A stretch of 64,000 nt of DNA from JAFAXD01 sp963833605. GTDB taxonomy: Bacteria > Pseudomonadota > Alphaproteobacteria > Rhizobiales > Xanthobacteraceae. Within the stretch, counting starts at the first letter, position 1. The number at the start of each line of letters is the position of its first letter. A program made the translations under genes and the position numbers. The stretch is from the NCBI GenBank assembly GCA_963833605.1, contig CAWHYZ010000004.1, positions 208,233-272,232 on the forward strand. Direction: 5' to 3'. The notes under the pieces are model-generated. The model searched no databases and had not been told where the DNA came from. It saw nothing but the letters and a program-made list of their open reading frames with translations. Positions 55,309-64,000 of this stretch are shown here, piece after piece.

Positions 55309-55665
55309 GTCAATCCGAGCGCAGGGACGTGTTCTTCATGTCCAGGAATCCCCTCGCTCAAAGACGATAATTCCGATAGCAGGGCTTAAGAGTAATCGCC
55401 TGGGGATTCCTCGTCGAAATGGCACAGCTTCTCGGAATGACCCAAAGGAGGTCATTCCGAGCGTAGGACGTATTACTCACGTCCAGGAATCCCCAGATAA
55501 AGTCTATACCGCGTGCAGGGCTCAGAGACTCTGGCGGAGATTCCTCGTCGTGGCACAGAACGCCGTTTCTCGGAATGACCTAGATTTGGGGTCATTCCGA
55601 GCGCAGGGACGTGTTCTTCACGTCCAGGAATCTCCCTCTCCAAGAATCCGGCAGAACGATTGAGG
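55309..55665. repeat. Three copies of a Chloroflexota-type palindromic repeat
   Basis: Copies start at 55309, 55453 and 55592 with GTCA(A/T)TCCGAGCG, continue through CACGTCCAGGAATC, and the first two close with GGATTCCTCGTCG...CTCGGAATGACC, so each is an imperfect palindrome of about 130 bp; the third is cut short. No gene in 55298-55738. Confidence 0.8.
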
Positions 55666-55738
55666 GATCACAAAACATCGCTGTAACGTCATCTCAATCT
55701 CAGTCGATGGATCGAAACTCGGCCTGGAACCCTGCGAT

Positions 55739-56209
55739 TCATGCGCCTCTGCAGTAGCGACGCACCGGAGGCAGCCAGGTCAGCAAGACGATCAACAGCC
55801 CCCAGCCGAAGATAACCGGTTGCAGGAAGAAGTACATGCGCAGCATCACCACCTGCACGCCGATCCAGATCATCATGATGATCCCTGCCGCCAGGGATGC
55901 CGCCCACGACCAGTGATACTGCTTCCACGGGTTGAGCGCCTCCGGCCAGTGCCAGCCTGGCTTCAGCACCAGGCAGAACGCTACCAACAGCGGGTAAACC
56001 CCCACCAGAAAGAATAAGATCAGCCCCGGGATGAAGTAATTGGGGAACGGTGACCTTTGCAGCCATTCCGCCGGCATTTGAAACCCGCTGCCGTCTGGCT
56101 TTAAAATCAGGGTCAGCCCGCTGGGGATAGCGATGATGCCTTCCACCGCCAGCACGAGCGCCAGCACCCACAGTAGGAAAGGTCGTTTATTTTTCTTATT
56201 TTCAGCCAT
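55739..56209 (-). CDS. Four-helix membrane protein, unknown function
   Basis: 156 residues with basic N terminus and helices at about 10-31, 54-80, 95-117 and 121-146. Conserved-looking YFIPGLILFFLVGVYPLL and WHWPEALNPWKQYHWSW suggest a small uncharacterised family of hypothetical membrane proteins. ATG 56209 follows AAGGAGAATTAC. The next gene on the same strand ends 72 bp upstream. Confidence 0.75.
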   Translation of the reverse strand: MAENKKNKRPFLLWVLALVLAVEGIIAIPSGLTLILKPDGSGFQMPAEWLQRSPFPNYFIPGLILFFLVGVYPLLVAFCLVLKPGWHWPEALNPWKQYHWSWAASLAAGIIMMIWIGVQVVMLRMYFFLQPVIFGWGLLIVLLTWLPPVRRYCRGA

Positions 56210-56281
56210 GTAATTCTCCTTGTTTCAACCTGCTAAATACAGTCATGTAATTTCTGTGAAATAAGTACGATCAAGCAATAT

Positions 56282-57081
56282 TTATTTGGCTGTATTTAGA
56301 TTATCTTCCAGGATTTTACGATAAAACCCCGTAATCGCCGCGAACAAGCCTGGGAAAAAGATCAGCGCCGCCAGCACCAGCCAGGTGAGCGCGATCCCCG
56401 CTGCCACCCCTTGCGGCGTAGCCAGTGCGGAACTCCCCACCTGCGGCTTGCCGGGCCAATAGAGGAGCAGTACGCTGCCAGAAACCAGCCACGCCAGGCT
56501 CATTCCCAGGAGCAGCGCCAGGAAGCGCTGGCGCTTATTCTTACTCCTCACGTAAGCTGCCGCTCCAGCCCCCAGGATCAGGCAGCTCAATGCTCCGCCC
56601 AGGGCTAACAGGCCTGGGGGGACCCCGCTGAGTGCCAGCCAGGTGGCGATGGGCATCAACGCGTAGAGCAAGAAGGAGACCAGTGTCCAATCCCGGCCCA
56701 GGTCCTGCACCACCTTCAGCAGCGGCAGAGCGCTCCGGGTCGCGAGCAGCGCCGTGATGGTGAGCATCACTCCCGGCAGGCAGACCAGCCAGGCAGGCGG
56801 CGCTCCAGCCAGGCCGGCGGGTTGGGTCAGCAGCCATACGGTAAGCGCCAGGGCTGTGCCGGTGTAGGCGTAGGACCAGCGCGGGAACCAGCGCAGCCAT
56901 CCGGCGCCCAGGCCGGCCAGGATGCAGGCGTAGGCCAGCACCCAGGGCCAGGCAGCACCCGTTGCGCCCCCTACCGCCTCGGCTGCTCCTGCCATCAGGT
57001 ACGGTGCGGCTGCCAGGATAAAATCGCCCCGGGAAGGTGATCGTTTCTTGGCTCTGTATCCGTGCTGTTCGCAATCTCCAT
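56282..57081 (-). CDS. Polytopic membrane protein, unknown function, one frameshift
   Basis: About 265 residues with seven or eight helices. From ATG 57081 the frame reads MEIANSTDTEPRNDHLPG; at a G4 run (CCCGGGGCGA, near 57,027) removing one G continues as DFILAAAPYLMAGAAEAVGG into the open frame that ends at 56282. It is rich in Ala, Leu and Trp (AAYVRSKNKRQRFLALLLGM). Family not recognised. Divergent from the regulator gene at 57215. Confidence 0.68.
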
Positions 57082-57214
57082 GAGATTAGACCTGATTTTA
57101 CCTTGGGAATATCCTTTCAAAGAAGGAGGTATGTAGGAGCGACGTCAGTCGCTTCTTCCGCGATCTCAATTTGGGGGGATTGACCTTTCCCTGAACTCGT
57201 TGTAAAGTAATGGA

Positions 57215-59061
57215 ATGTCCACCCTGGAGTGGATCACTTTTGCTGTTAACCTGCTCGGTCTCGTGCTGGGGATTTGGCTGGGTCTGTACCTGATCTCGCG
57301 CAGCCCGCGGCACCTGGTCGCCTGGCTGACCGCGCTGACCTTGTGGTCGATGGCGGGGCTGTACCTGAACGTCTTGCTCGAGATCGCCCCCCCGCCGATT
57401 ATCGCATACCACCCGGCTTTCCTGCGGCTGCTCTTCCCCATTTGGCCTCCTGCCCCGTCTGAAGGCATCACCATTCGCTGGCTGGCGGGCTGGTCGGTCG
57501 TCCCGGCGATCGCTTTCTGGCATCATGCCACCACCCTGATGCTGCCAGGCAAGATGACCCGCTGGCGCCAGACGCGCATTATCATCGGCTACCTGCTGGC
57601 GCTGCTCTCGATCGGGGTGCAGGTGCGCACTCCCGTCCTGTTCCGGCTCGAAGAGCGCAGCCCGCTTTACCTGAATACGCTGCACGCCAACTTCTGGTAT
57701 CCGGTAATCGGGGCTGCCTTTGCCATCTGATCATCCTGAGCGTGTATAACCTGGTCAGCTCGGCGCGCATCGCTCCCTCCTCCATGCTGCGCAAACAGCT
57801 GGAGACCCTGGCTGCGGCGACACTGGTCGTCGGGTTGACCATCCCCACCTCGATTGCCGGGTCGGTGCTGGGCTGGTCGGTGCCGCTTGTGTCGATTTCA
57901 TTGATGGAAGTCATCCCGGTGATGATGATCGGCTACGGTGTGGCTCGCTACAGCGCCTTGATGGAAGGGCGGACCATCCGCCGCGACTTTGCCAGCAGCC
58001 TGGGGCTGCTGGCGATCATCGTCATGGTTTACTTGCTCGCCGCGTATTACGTCGTGCGCATCTATTTTGCGCCGGACGTCCTGCTCGTCCTGCTCCCGCT
58101 CCTGGCGGTCATCACCCACTTCGTCATGGCTACGATCTCACGTTTTACCGACTGGCTGTTCTTTCAGCGCCAAACCCGCCTCTTGCGCGAAAACGTCCAG
58201 CACCTGACGCAGCTTGCGGATGAAGGGGTCGCCCTGCAGGAATACCTGGGGCAGGCACTGGAGACGCTCTCCTCTTCGGTCCACGCCACCTACAGCCTCA
58301 TCTTGACTTTCGAGGATGGCAGGGTGTGGCAGGCAGCCGCTTACCACTGGACGAATGGGGCGGTTGAGCTGAGCCCGGCGGATTTTGCAGCGGACGACGT
58401 CACCCACCTCACCCAGAGCCAGCTCCCGCCGCCGCTCAGCGAAGCTTCGCTGCTGATGCCGCTCTACGGTGAGAGCGAGCAGCTCGGCGCCCTGGTGCTG
58501 GGTCAGCCGACCAACGGGCTGCGTTATGCCAACCAGGAAGCGGAGCGGGTCGTCAATTTCGCCGACCGCATCGGCGACGTGCTCGCCATCTCTCGCCACA
58601 GCGAAGAAACCATGACCCTGGTCGCCCGCCTGGCGGAGGCGGAGGCGATGCCGCTCGCTCACCGCCCGGCATACCTGCCCCCAGAGACGATCGAGGCCGC
58701 GTTGCGCAACCTGTACGATTACTCTTACCTCGCTGATTCTCCGCTGGCAAAGATGGAGCTCGCCCAGCAGCGCATCCCCGAAGGGGGAGTGACCCACCTA
58801 GAAGTAGGCAAAGCCGTCCACGACCTGCTCCTGGCTGCGCTGGAGAAGCTGCGCCCCGAGAGCGAAGCGCTCCAGCAGCCGCAGCGCGAATGGTATCCCT
58901 ACCTGATCCTGCGCAACGCCTACCTGGAAGGCGTGCCCAACCGGGAGATCATGCAGCGCCTGTATATCTCGGAAGGCACCTTCAACCGCACCCGCCGCTC
59001 CGCGATCCGCTCCCTGGCACGTGCCCTGGGGGAGATGGAAAGCTCGCGGGATTTCGTCTGA
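57215..59061 (+). CDS. Membrane-anchored regulator: 7TM sensor, GAF-like domain, C-terminal HTH, one frameshift
   Basis: About 615 residues. First frame (57215-57730): four or more helices in a histidine-kinase-N-like sensor (WITFAVNLLGLVLGIWLGLY). It ends at TGA 57728, but a small indel in TTTGCCATCTGATC joins it to LIILSVYNLVSSARIAPSS in the second frame. This has three more helices, a linker coiled coil (LLRENVQHLTQLADEGVALQ), a GAF-like domain (to about 58600) and at the end an HTH (VPNREIMQRLYISEGTFNRT). Kinase motifs are absent, so it looks like a membrane one-component transcription factor. Confidence 0.7.
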
Positions 59062-59116
59062 TTAATAAAGATTAGGAGTTACGCAGTTGAATGAAATAAG
59101 TCCAAAAAACATCAAT

Positions 59117-59170
59117 TCCGAAAACGATGTGCAGGTTGCGCTTTGGCGCCACCTGCACATCGTTTTCGGA
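59117..59170. repeat. Perfect 20 bp palindrome, copy 2, with inverted core
   Basis: TCCGAAAACGATGTGCAGGT (59117-59136) pairs exactly with ACCTGCACATCGTTTTCGGA (59151-59170). The central 14 bases are the reverse complement of the core in copy 1 (one base different), so the core is flipped between the two elements. It lies just after the regulator gene. Confidence 0.85.
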
Positions 59171-59241
59171 AATATCCCCTCCCCAAATTGGGGAGGGGCA
59201 GGGGTAGGGTTTATTTCACATCGTTCGTGGGGAGGGCGACA

Positions 59242-59839
59242 ATGTTCCACGATCCATATCACTGGTTTCCCAGCACATTGTTCTCGTATCTCTTCGTCGT
59301 GGTATTCTTTAGGGGTCGCGCTCATCAACTCTTTCGTCATCCGGCGCGTCGCGCTGCAGGGAAGCCACCCTGCAGCGAAGGACACGGATCGCTCCTCCTA
59401 TGCCGCGGTCCAGGTCGCCGGGATCCTGGCGATCGTCGCGGGGGTCATCTGCCGTTACATGGATTGGGCGGTCGCACCCGCCTGGGTGCAGTGGGCAGCC
59501 CTGGCAATTGCTGCCTTCGGGATCGCATTCCGGGAATGGGCGGTGATCACGCTCGGGCGCAATTTCTCGCGCACGGTGGAGATCAAAGAAGGACAGCGCC
59601 TGGTCACCAGCGGTCCTTACCGGAGATTCCGTCATCCAGCTTACACCGGGATGGTCTTGATCTACATCGGGCTCGCCCTGGCCCTGGGGAGCTGGCTCGG
59701 GGGGCATCCTGGCAGCAATTTTGATCCTCAGCGCAACCCTGTACCGGATCGGGTCGAAGAGCCGGTGCTGATTGAAGCGTTCGGCGAAGAATATAAAGGG
59801 TACATGCAGCGCACCTGGATGCTTTTCCCCGGGTGGTGA
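59242..59839 (+). CDS. Isoprenylcysteine carboxyl methyltransferase-like membrane protein, frameshifts
   Basis: ICMT-family membrane methyltransferase of about 200 residues. ATG 59242 follows GGGGAGGGCGAC: MFHDPYHWFPSTLFSYLFVV in one frame, then (extra T in TTCTTTAGG near 59,309) GVALINSFVIRRVALQG. The core has GQRLVTSGPYRRFRHPAYTGM, the SAM/substrate motif of the family, and a conserved end (VEEPVLIEAFGEEYKGYMQR). A G6 run near 59,700 shifts GSWLGGILAAILIL. Acts on small thiols or lipids in bacteria; exact substrate unknown. Confidence 0.78.
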
Positions 59840-59842
59840 GAG

Positions 59843-59990
59843 GAACGGCGGCTATGGAAAGCCGCCTTTCCAATCACGAAAGTCTTTGCGAGGAGGACAG
59901 GGGTGCTTAACCGTCCGACGAAGCAATCTCATTTTTTGGTCAGGTGATGGGATTGCTTTACGGTGAACTACACCGTCGGGTACAGAACGC
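59843..59990. repeat. Repeat cluster: GGCGGCTATGGAAAGCCGCC palindrome and TACGGTGAACTACACCG unit
   Basis: CGGCGGCTATGGAAAGCCGCC at 59847 is a short palindrome that recurs at 62230 and, with changes, 62327. The TACGGTGAACTACACCGTCG unit at about 59954 matches the copies at 51.7 and 51.85 kb, preceded by the same GATTGCTT-type word. Also present is CTTTGCGAGGAGGACAGG. Typical intergenic filler of Chloroflexota genomes. Confidence 0.6.
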
Positions 59991-60035
59991 CCGTCTCGCA
60001 GCAACTGTGATAAAAGTCAAGGGCAAAGGCTGAAT

Positions 60036-60975
60036 TCAAGCAGGCAAGTACTTCCAGGCTTCGCCTTTCCGAACCATAGCATTGATGATGACCAATAATT
60101 TTCGCATGCAGGCGGTGAGGGCAACCTTCTTCACTTTGCCGCGCTGGAGCAACGACTCGTAGAAAGCTCGAATAATCGGATTATGTCTGCTCGCCGATAA
60201 AGCTGCCATGTATAACGTTCGCCGCACCCCAGAACGCCCGCCGAAGATCCTGCGTTTGCCTCTCTTTGGGACCGCTGTCCTTGTTGAAAGGAGCCACCCC
60301 CGCCAAGGCGGCGATTTTCTGCCGGCTGAGCTGCCCGAGCTCGGGCAGCTCAGCCACAAGCGTCGCAGCGGTGACCGGACCCACCCCTGGGACACTGTCG
60401 ATAATCTCGGCTTGTGCCTGCCATTCCGCTTTCTGGGAGATGCATGCCTGGATCTTGCCTTCCAGATCGTCGACCCGCGCTTCGATCCAGACAATGTGCT
60501 CTTCGATCCCTTCCCGCACACACTCCGGGCAGGTCGAAAGGCGGTTCTTTTCCGCTACCAACTCGACCAGGAGCTGCCTGCGGCGTTCTACAAATGCCGC
60601 TAACTGCTCTTCCAGCGGGCTCTGGCGTCCATTGGCTGGCGGTCGCACCACGCTGGCAAAGTGGGCGATCATCTGGGCATCGATCTTGTCGGTCTTGGCC
60701 AGAACCCCCATGGCTTCTGCAAACCGGCGCACCCGGGTGGGATTGACCACCGCCACCGCATACCCCGCTTCACTGAGCGCTTTCACCGCCCGGCTTTCGT
60801 ACCCACCCGTGGCTTCAAATACGATCAGCTCAGGCCGGTTAGCATCCATGTGTTCCAGCAAGGTCCTATACCCGTCCGGATCATTGCCGATCTTGCGGCT
60901 CTCTGCTCCTCCATGGATCCGTACTTCCAGCCAGCGCTTGCTCACATCAATACCGATAATCGTTTTACTTGTCAT
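60036..60975 (-). CDS. IS110-family recombinase, one frameshift
   Basis: From ATG 60975: KTIIGIDVSKRWLEVRIHGG with the first Asp of the DEDD (RuvC-like) site, IVFEATGGYESRAVKALSEA (Glu), and LAKTDKIDAQMIAHFASVV with the last two Asp residues. A helical linker follows, then the HhH-type region SVPGVGPVTAATLVAELPEL. Near 60,275 the frame shifts and the C-terminal half continues KRGKRRIFGGRSGVRRTLYM to 60036; this holds the Ser-containing Tnp domain. About 313 residues. It works as an RNA-guided recombinase in the IS110 group where a bridge RNA is known. Confidence 0.87.
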
Positions 60976-61140
60976 CTGGCAGCCCTTTCTGTATAATGCT
61001 GATGAGCCCACACTAGCTAATTCGGTCTCTGGGACCACGCAACTGTTCGGGCTCTCTCGAGTAAGACACGGCGATCAAAGCTGCGAGACGGTCTCTACCG
61101 ACCGAATGACAATCGATCTGCCGTGTCTTCTCAATTCTAC
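60976..61140 (-). ncRNA. Candidate bridge RNA region of the IS110 element
   Basis: The non-coding stretch just upstream of the recombinase start can form two large stem-loops: GAGCCC (61004-61009) with GGGCTC (61049-61054), and GAGTAAGACACGGCGATC (61059-61076) with GATCTGCCGTGTCTTCTC (61115-61132), each enclosing an internal loop of about 38 nt. In the IS110 group the guide (bridge) RNA lies exactly here, with two loops for target and donor. Length and layout fit; function is not shown. I see no gene in 61141-61332. Confidence 0.4.
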
Positions 61141-61332
61141 CCCTTGGGTTGCATCATACTAATGACACTAATCCTTGTGCATTCTGGGTTTACATAACCG
61201 GCATAGCTAAAAACTGACATCTCCCACAATCAAGACGTGACAAATATTACTTGCCCCAGCATTTTCTCCTATCTAAAATCTAAGCAAATACCGTCCAACC
61301 CACACTCGAATCTTAGCTGATGGAGCAACGAC

Positions 61333-62258
61333 GTGAAAAAATCTGCGGCACTCAACTGGCTCGTCCCCCTAATTGTCCTGCTGGCGCTGGTCTCCTCCGG
61401 CTCCGGCCTGTTCTGGCGAGGCGGCAGCCCCTTCGCCTTTGCAACCCTGCACGGGAACACCGCCCAGATGGACGGGCAGGGCTTGTACCGCCTGGATACA
61501 GTTTTTTCCGCAGCGGCTTATCGCGGTACGGATCGGTGACGCTCGTCATCGGCATCCCCCTGCTGGTGGTCAGCTTCCTGCTCTACCGCCGCGGTCGCTG
61601 GCGCGGCGGCTTGCTGCTGGCAGGCGCACTGGCTTACTTTTTTGTACGTCTCGGCGTCGATTGCCCTGGGGAGCAGCTTACAACACCTTGTTCCTGGTCT
61701 ACATCCCCTACTTTCAGCCAGCTTCTTCGCTTTCGTGCTCGCCCTGACTGCCTTTGACATCAAATCCCTGCCCCCCCACGTCTCCACTCGCCTGCCGCGC
61801 CGTGGATCGCGGCTTTCCTCTTCTTCTCCGGCGCGGTGGTGCTGCTGGTCTGGCTCAGCGAGATCCTGGGGGCAATGAGCGCTGGACTGCCGCCGAAGAC
61901 CCTGGAGAGCTATACCACCATGGTCACGTTCGTGCTCGACCTGGGGATCATCTTCCCCTCCCTGCTGCTGGCGGGTGTGCTGCTGCTGCGCAGAGCCGCA
62001 ATGGGGGTGGTGCTGGCTGCCTCGCTGCTCGTTTTGAACGCCATGGTCGGGGCGATGGTATTCGGGCAGACGCTGATGCAGATCAATGCCGGCATCGTCT
62101 TCGGTCCCGGGCAGCTGATCGGCATGGTCGGGTCGTGGGTCATCATGGCGTTGGTGGCGGTCGGGTTTGCGCTCGCCTTGCTGCGCAATGTAACAGAAGA
62201 TGGAGACCGGGCTTCAGTGCCTGAAAAAATGGCGGCTATGGAAAGCCGCCCTACATGA
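61333..62258 (+). CDS. Polytopic membrane protein, several frameshifts
   Basis: About 300 residues spread over at least three frames: KKSAALNWLVPLIVLLALVS (helix 1), then after 61,535 VTLVIGIPLLVVSFLLYRRG, LYVSASIALGSSLQ near 61,650, SFFAFVLALTAFDIKSLPPH, and from about 61,830 LLVWLSEILGAMSAGLPPK to the last helices (LIGMVGSWVIMALVAVGFAL), stop at 62258. Seven or so membrane segments. Hydrophobic pattern and codon use are continuous across breaks, suggesting indel errors in one gene. Family not identified with certainty. Confidence 0.6.
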
Positions 62259-62350
62259 GCAGAACTCCTCATTACATAGGGCAGATTTCCATACCTGCCC
62301 GGAACCAGGTAAAATGAAGGTAGGACGGCAGCTATGGAAAGCCGTGCTAC
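62230..62350. repeat. Short palindromes built on CTATGGAAAGCCG
   Basis: TGGCGGCTATGGAAAGCCGC at about 62230 overlaps the end of the membrane-protein frame. A variant ACGGCAGCTATGGAAAGCCG with changed flanks follows at about 62327. A third copy is at 59847. They resemble REP units. The frame end of the preceding gene inside the first copy may itself reflect an indel. Confidence 0.55.
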
Positions 62351-62357
62351 ATGATTT

Positions 62358-63146
62358 ATGAATGATTTCAACCTCGTCCCTTACCCACGCGCGGGACATC
62401 GTCGTCAATTCCGGCTATCTCGCCGCCAAGCGGCACATCATCTACGGGCTGGCGGAGGTGGACGTCACTCTACCCCGCCAGCTCTTGCAAGCATCGCACG
62501 GAGGAGCGCCGCTCTCCTTCACCGCCTTCATCGTCGCCAGCCTGGGGCGGGCGATCATGCAGTTCCCGCAGGTGCAGGCATACCGCGACTTCCGCGGGCG
62601 GCTGGTACTCTTCCACCAGGTGGACGTGGCTACCCTGATCGAGCCGGAGCCGGGGGCGGTGGCATTCCCCCACGTCATCCGGGACGCAGGGAAGCGGACC
62701 GTCGCCGAGATCACCGACGAATTCACTCTATCAAATCAACCCCGCACCTCAGCCCGCAGCGGCTGCCCCTGGCGAAGATCGCCCGGCTCACCCCGCGCTT
62801 TGCACGCCTGCTTTACATGCGCCTGTTGATGAAAGACCCCCATCGTTTTAAGCGGGTAGCGGGCACGGTTTCCGTCACTGCAGTGGGCATGTATGCCCGG
62901 GATGTATGCCCAAGGCAGCTTCTGGGGGATCGCCTTTTTGCCCATGCACACGCTGGGTCTCACCGTCGGCGGGATCGCAGCCAGCCAGGGGTGAATGAGG
63001 GAGATCGCCATCCGCGAGTACCTGGACCTGAGCATCGCCTTCGACCACGACGTGGTAGACGGTGCACCGGCGGCGCGGTTCGGTAACGCCCTGGCTGAGA
63101 TGATTGCGGAGGCGGCGGTGCTGAGGTGTCTGATGAATAAACGTTA
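62358..63146 (+). CDS. 2-oxoacid dehydrogenase E2 catalytic-domain-like protein, several frameshifts
   Basis: Acyltransferase (CAT-like) fold without a lipoyl domain. It begins NDFNLVPYPRA, then in the next frame RDIVVNSGYLAAKRHIIYGL, VDVTLPRQLLQASHGGAPLS and FTAFIVASLGRAIMQFPQVQ. Later pieces in other frames are PLAKIARLTPRFARLLYMRL, FKRVAGTVSVTAVGM, and FDHDVVDGAPAARFGNALAE with the catalytic His-x3-Asp-Gly (HDVVDG) motif. Stop at 63146. At least three indels are needed. Such stand-alone CAT-like proteins occur in Chloroflexota; acceptor unknown. The region 63147-63389 shows no gene. Confidence 0.65.
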
Positions 63147-63389
63147 ACCTTCCAACGCGGTTTATACAGCTCAAGCGGCATTCATCTGCGGAATCGGATT
63201 AACCCCGAAGTTCAGTCACATAAATATGGTTGGATGTTCAGGTATTTATTGAGCCTGATGGTCGGAGCGCCATTGCTCAAAAGTTTTGTGACTGTACTTA
63301 GATATCCGGGCTGAAACCCCCGAGGTTGTAACAATAGATTGGTTACGGCGACGGGTCAGGAACTATCGTAGCTGCAGGCGGCATACCCT

Positions 63390-63572
63390 CTACGCCGGTT
63401 TGGTCGCAAAAAACTTCCGATAAATTCCCTTTTCATCGCGGTACTGCACACTGATAGCAAATGTCGTCCAATTGAGCGCCACATATACAGGATAGGTTTT
63501 CACTGGTGCGTAAGGCTCCCAGGGGGCACTCTGGATGGTTTCAGGCGAGCACATCCCATCGGAAATCCTCAT
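63390..63572 (-). CDS. C-terminal part of a predicted extracellular protein, upstream frames broken
   Basis: Reads RISDGMCSPETIQSAPWEPY, VYVALNWTTFAISVQYRDEK and ends KFFATKPA. Upstream in shifted frames are VEFSATSAFGAVTE and RLEHCRG-like pieces, so the protein seems to be an Ig-like or fibronectin-like beta-sandwich domain that extends to about 63,800 or beyond the window, with indels. The right 200 bp show no other gene. Confidence 0.45.
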   Translation of the reverse strand: MRISDGMCSPETIQSAPWEPYAPVKTYPVYVALNWTTFAISVQYRDEKGIYRKFFATKPA

Positions 63573-64000
63573 CTCGGTTACTGCCCCGAAAGCGCTCGTT
63601 GCGGAAAATTCTACCGTGACTCAATGGTATCCCCGGCAGTGCTCCAACCGCGCTACCCCGGGAGCTACGTCGACTGAGCCTTCGACCGGATACGCGGTTT
63701 TGGTGACCCCGAGCACGGCGCGGGTGGCGGCTATGCCGGTTTGTATAGGAGCGGGCATTTCTCGCCAGGGGGGTTCCCGCGTCCCATACCCCGCTAATCA
63801 TCGTTTCCAGCTGGATTATCGGCTGCGCCTGGCTGGGAAATCTATGCTAATAAGCAGGAATGATCCGGTGGTCCACAGTCCGGAATTGGGCAACGATCCA
63901 TAAGGTTCGCTCGCCGAGCCAATCGACTGGCAACCGCTGGGTGACTCCCACCGCCTATGAACACGGCCTCCGCTGAAGGGGTGAAGGGCAACCATTCACC

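Overview
The window looks like two unrelated genomes joined in one contig. Positions 1 to about 47,700 are GC-rich and carry genes typical of an alphaproteobacterium of the Bradyrhizobium/Rhodopseudomonas type (order Hyphomicrobiales). Signs are FixJ-style regulators, many Tat-exported PF04392 and Bug solute-binding proteins, rhizobial REP palindromes, tRNA-Leu(GAG) and a perfect FixK/FNR box. From about 47,850 to 64,000 the base composition, intergenic repeats and genes (DinB, GH1 beta-glucosidase, lipoproteins, polytopic proteins of unknown function, an IS110 element) suggest a Chloroflexota/Anaerolineae-like bacterium. The join falls inside a broken glutathione-transferase gene and is probably an assembly artefact. 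I cannot exclude a real transfer from sequence alone.

Alphaproteobacterial part. 0-4 kb: a sensor kinase/response regulator pair, an orphan receiver protein, an L,D-transpeptidase and small exported proteins. 4-10 kb: mgtE, two tandem polysaccharide deacetylases (one decayed), a flavin-reductase-like protein and a peptide-type binding protein. 10-15.2 kb: a small accessory island with three small genes, an IS5 fragment, a tyrosine integrase and an ISL3 element, ending at the 3' end of tRNA-Leu. 15.3-25 kb: mostly housekeeping and envelope genes (lipB, acyP, gamma-glutamylcyclotransferase, cfa, pccA). Between cfa and pccA lies the most interesting locus, a five-gene operon of porin, FMN-binding protein, beta-barrel protein, ApbE flavin transferase and a four-helix heme-type membrane protein. 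It looks like a flavin-based electron-transfer system outside the cytosol. 25-32 kb: peroxiredoxin, thioesterase, a secreted/outer-membrane pair, a cupin, and an IS256 element with clear target duplications.

32-47 kb is a scarred zone. One intact PF04392 binding-protein gene sits among at least six broken C-terminal pieces of the same family, mixed with fragments of an adenylate cyclase and a haloacid dehalogenase, an IS1182 element and a multiply frameshifted mepA. Intact genes here include fdxA, cspA, msrB, a Bug-type binding protein, a GNAT-like protein, a branched-chain-type binding protein, and a DUF5676/EF-hand pair behind the FixK/FNR box.

Chloroflexota-like part (47.85-64 kb). Most genes carry one or more single-base indels, often in homopolymers, while their protein sequence stays conserved across the break. 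This points to uncorrected read errors rather than gene death. Genes include DinB, a SAM methyltransferase, a lipoprotein, a secreted protein with three tandem beta-domains, a GH1 glycosidase, a membrane-anchored regulator, an isoprenylcysteine-methyltransferase-like protein, and an IS110 recombinase with a structured upstream region that may be a bridge RNA. Several families of palindromic repeats fill the gaps.
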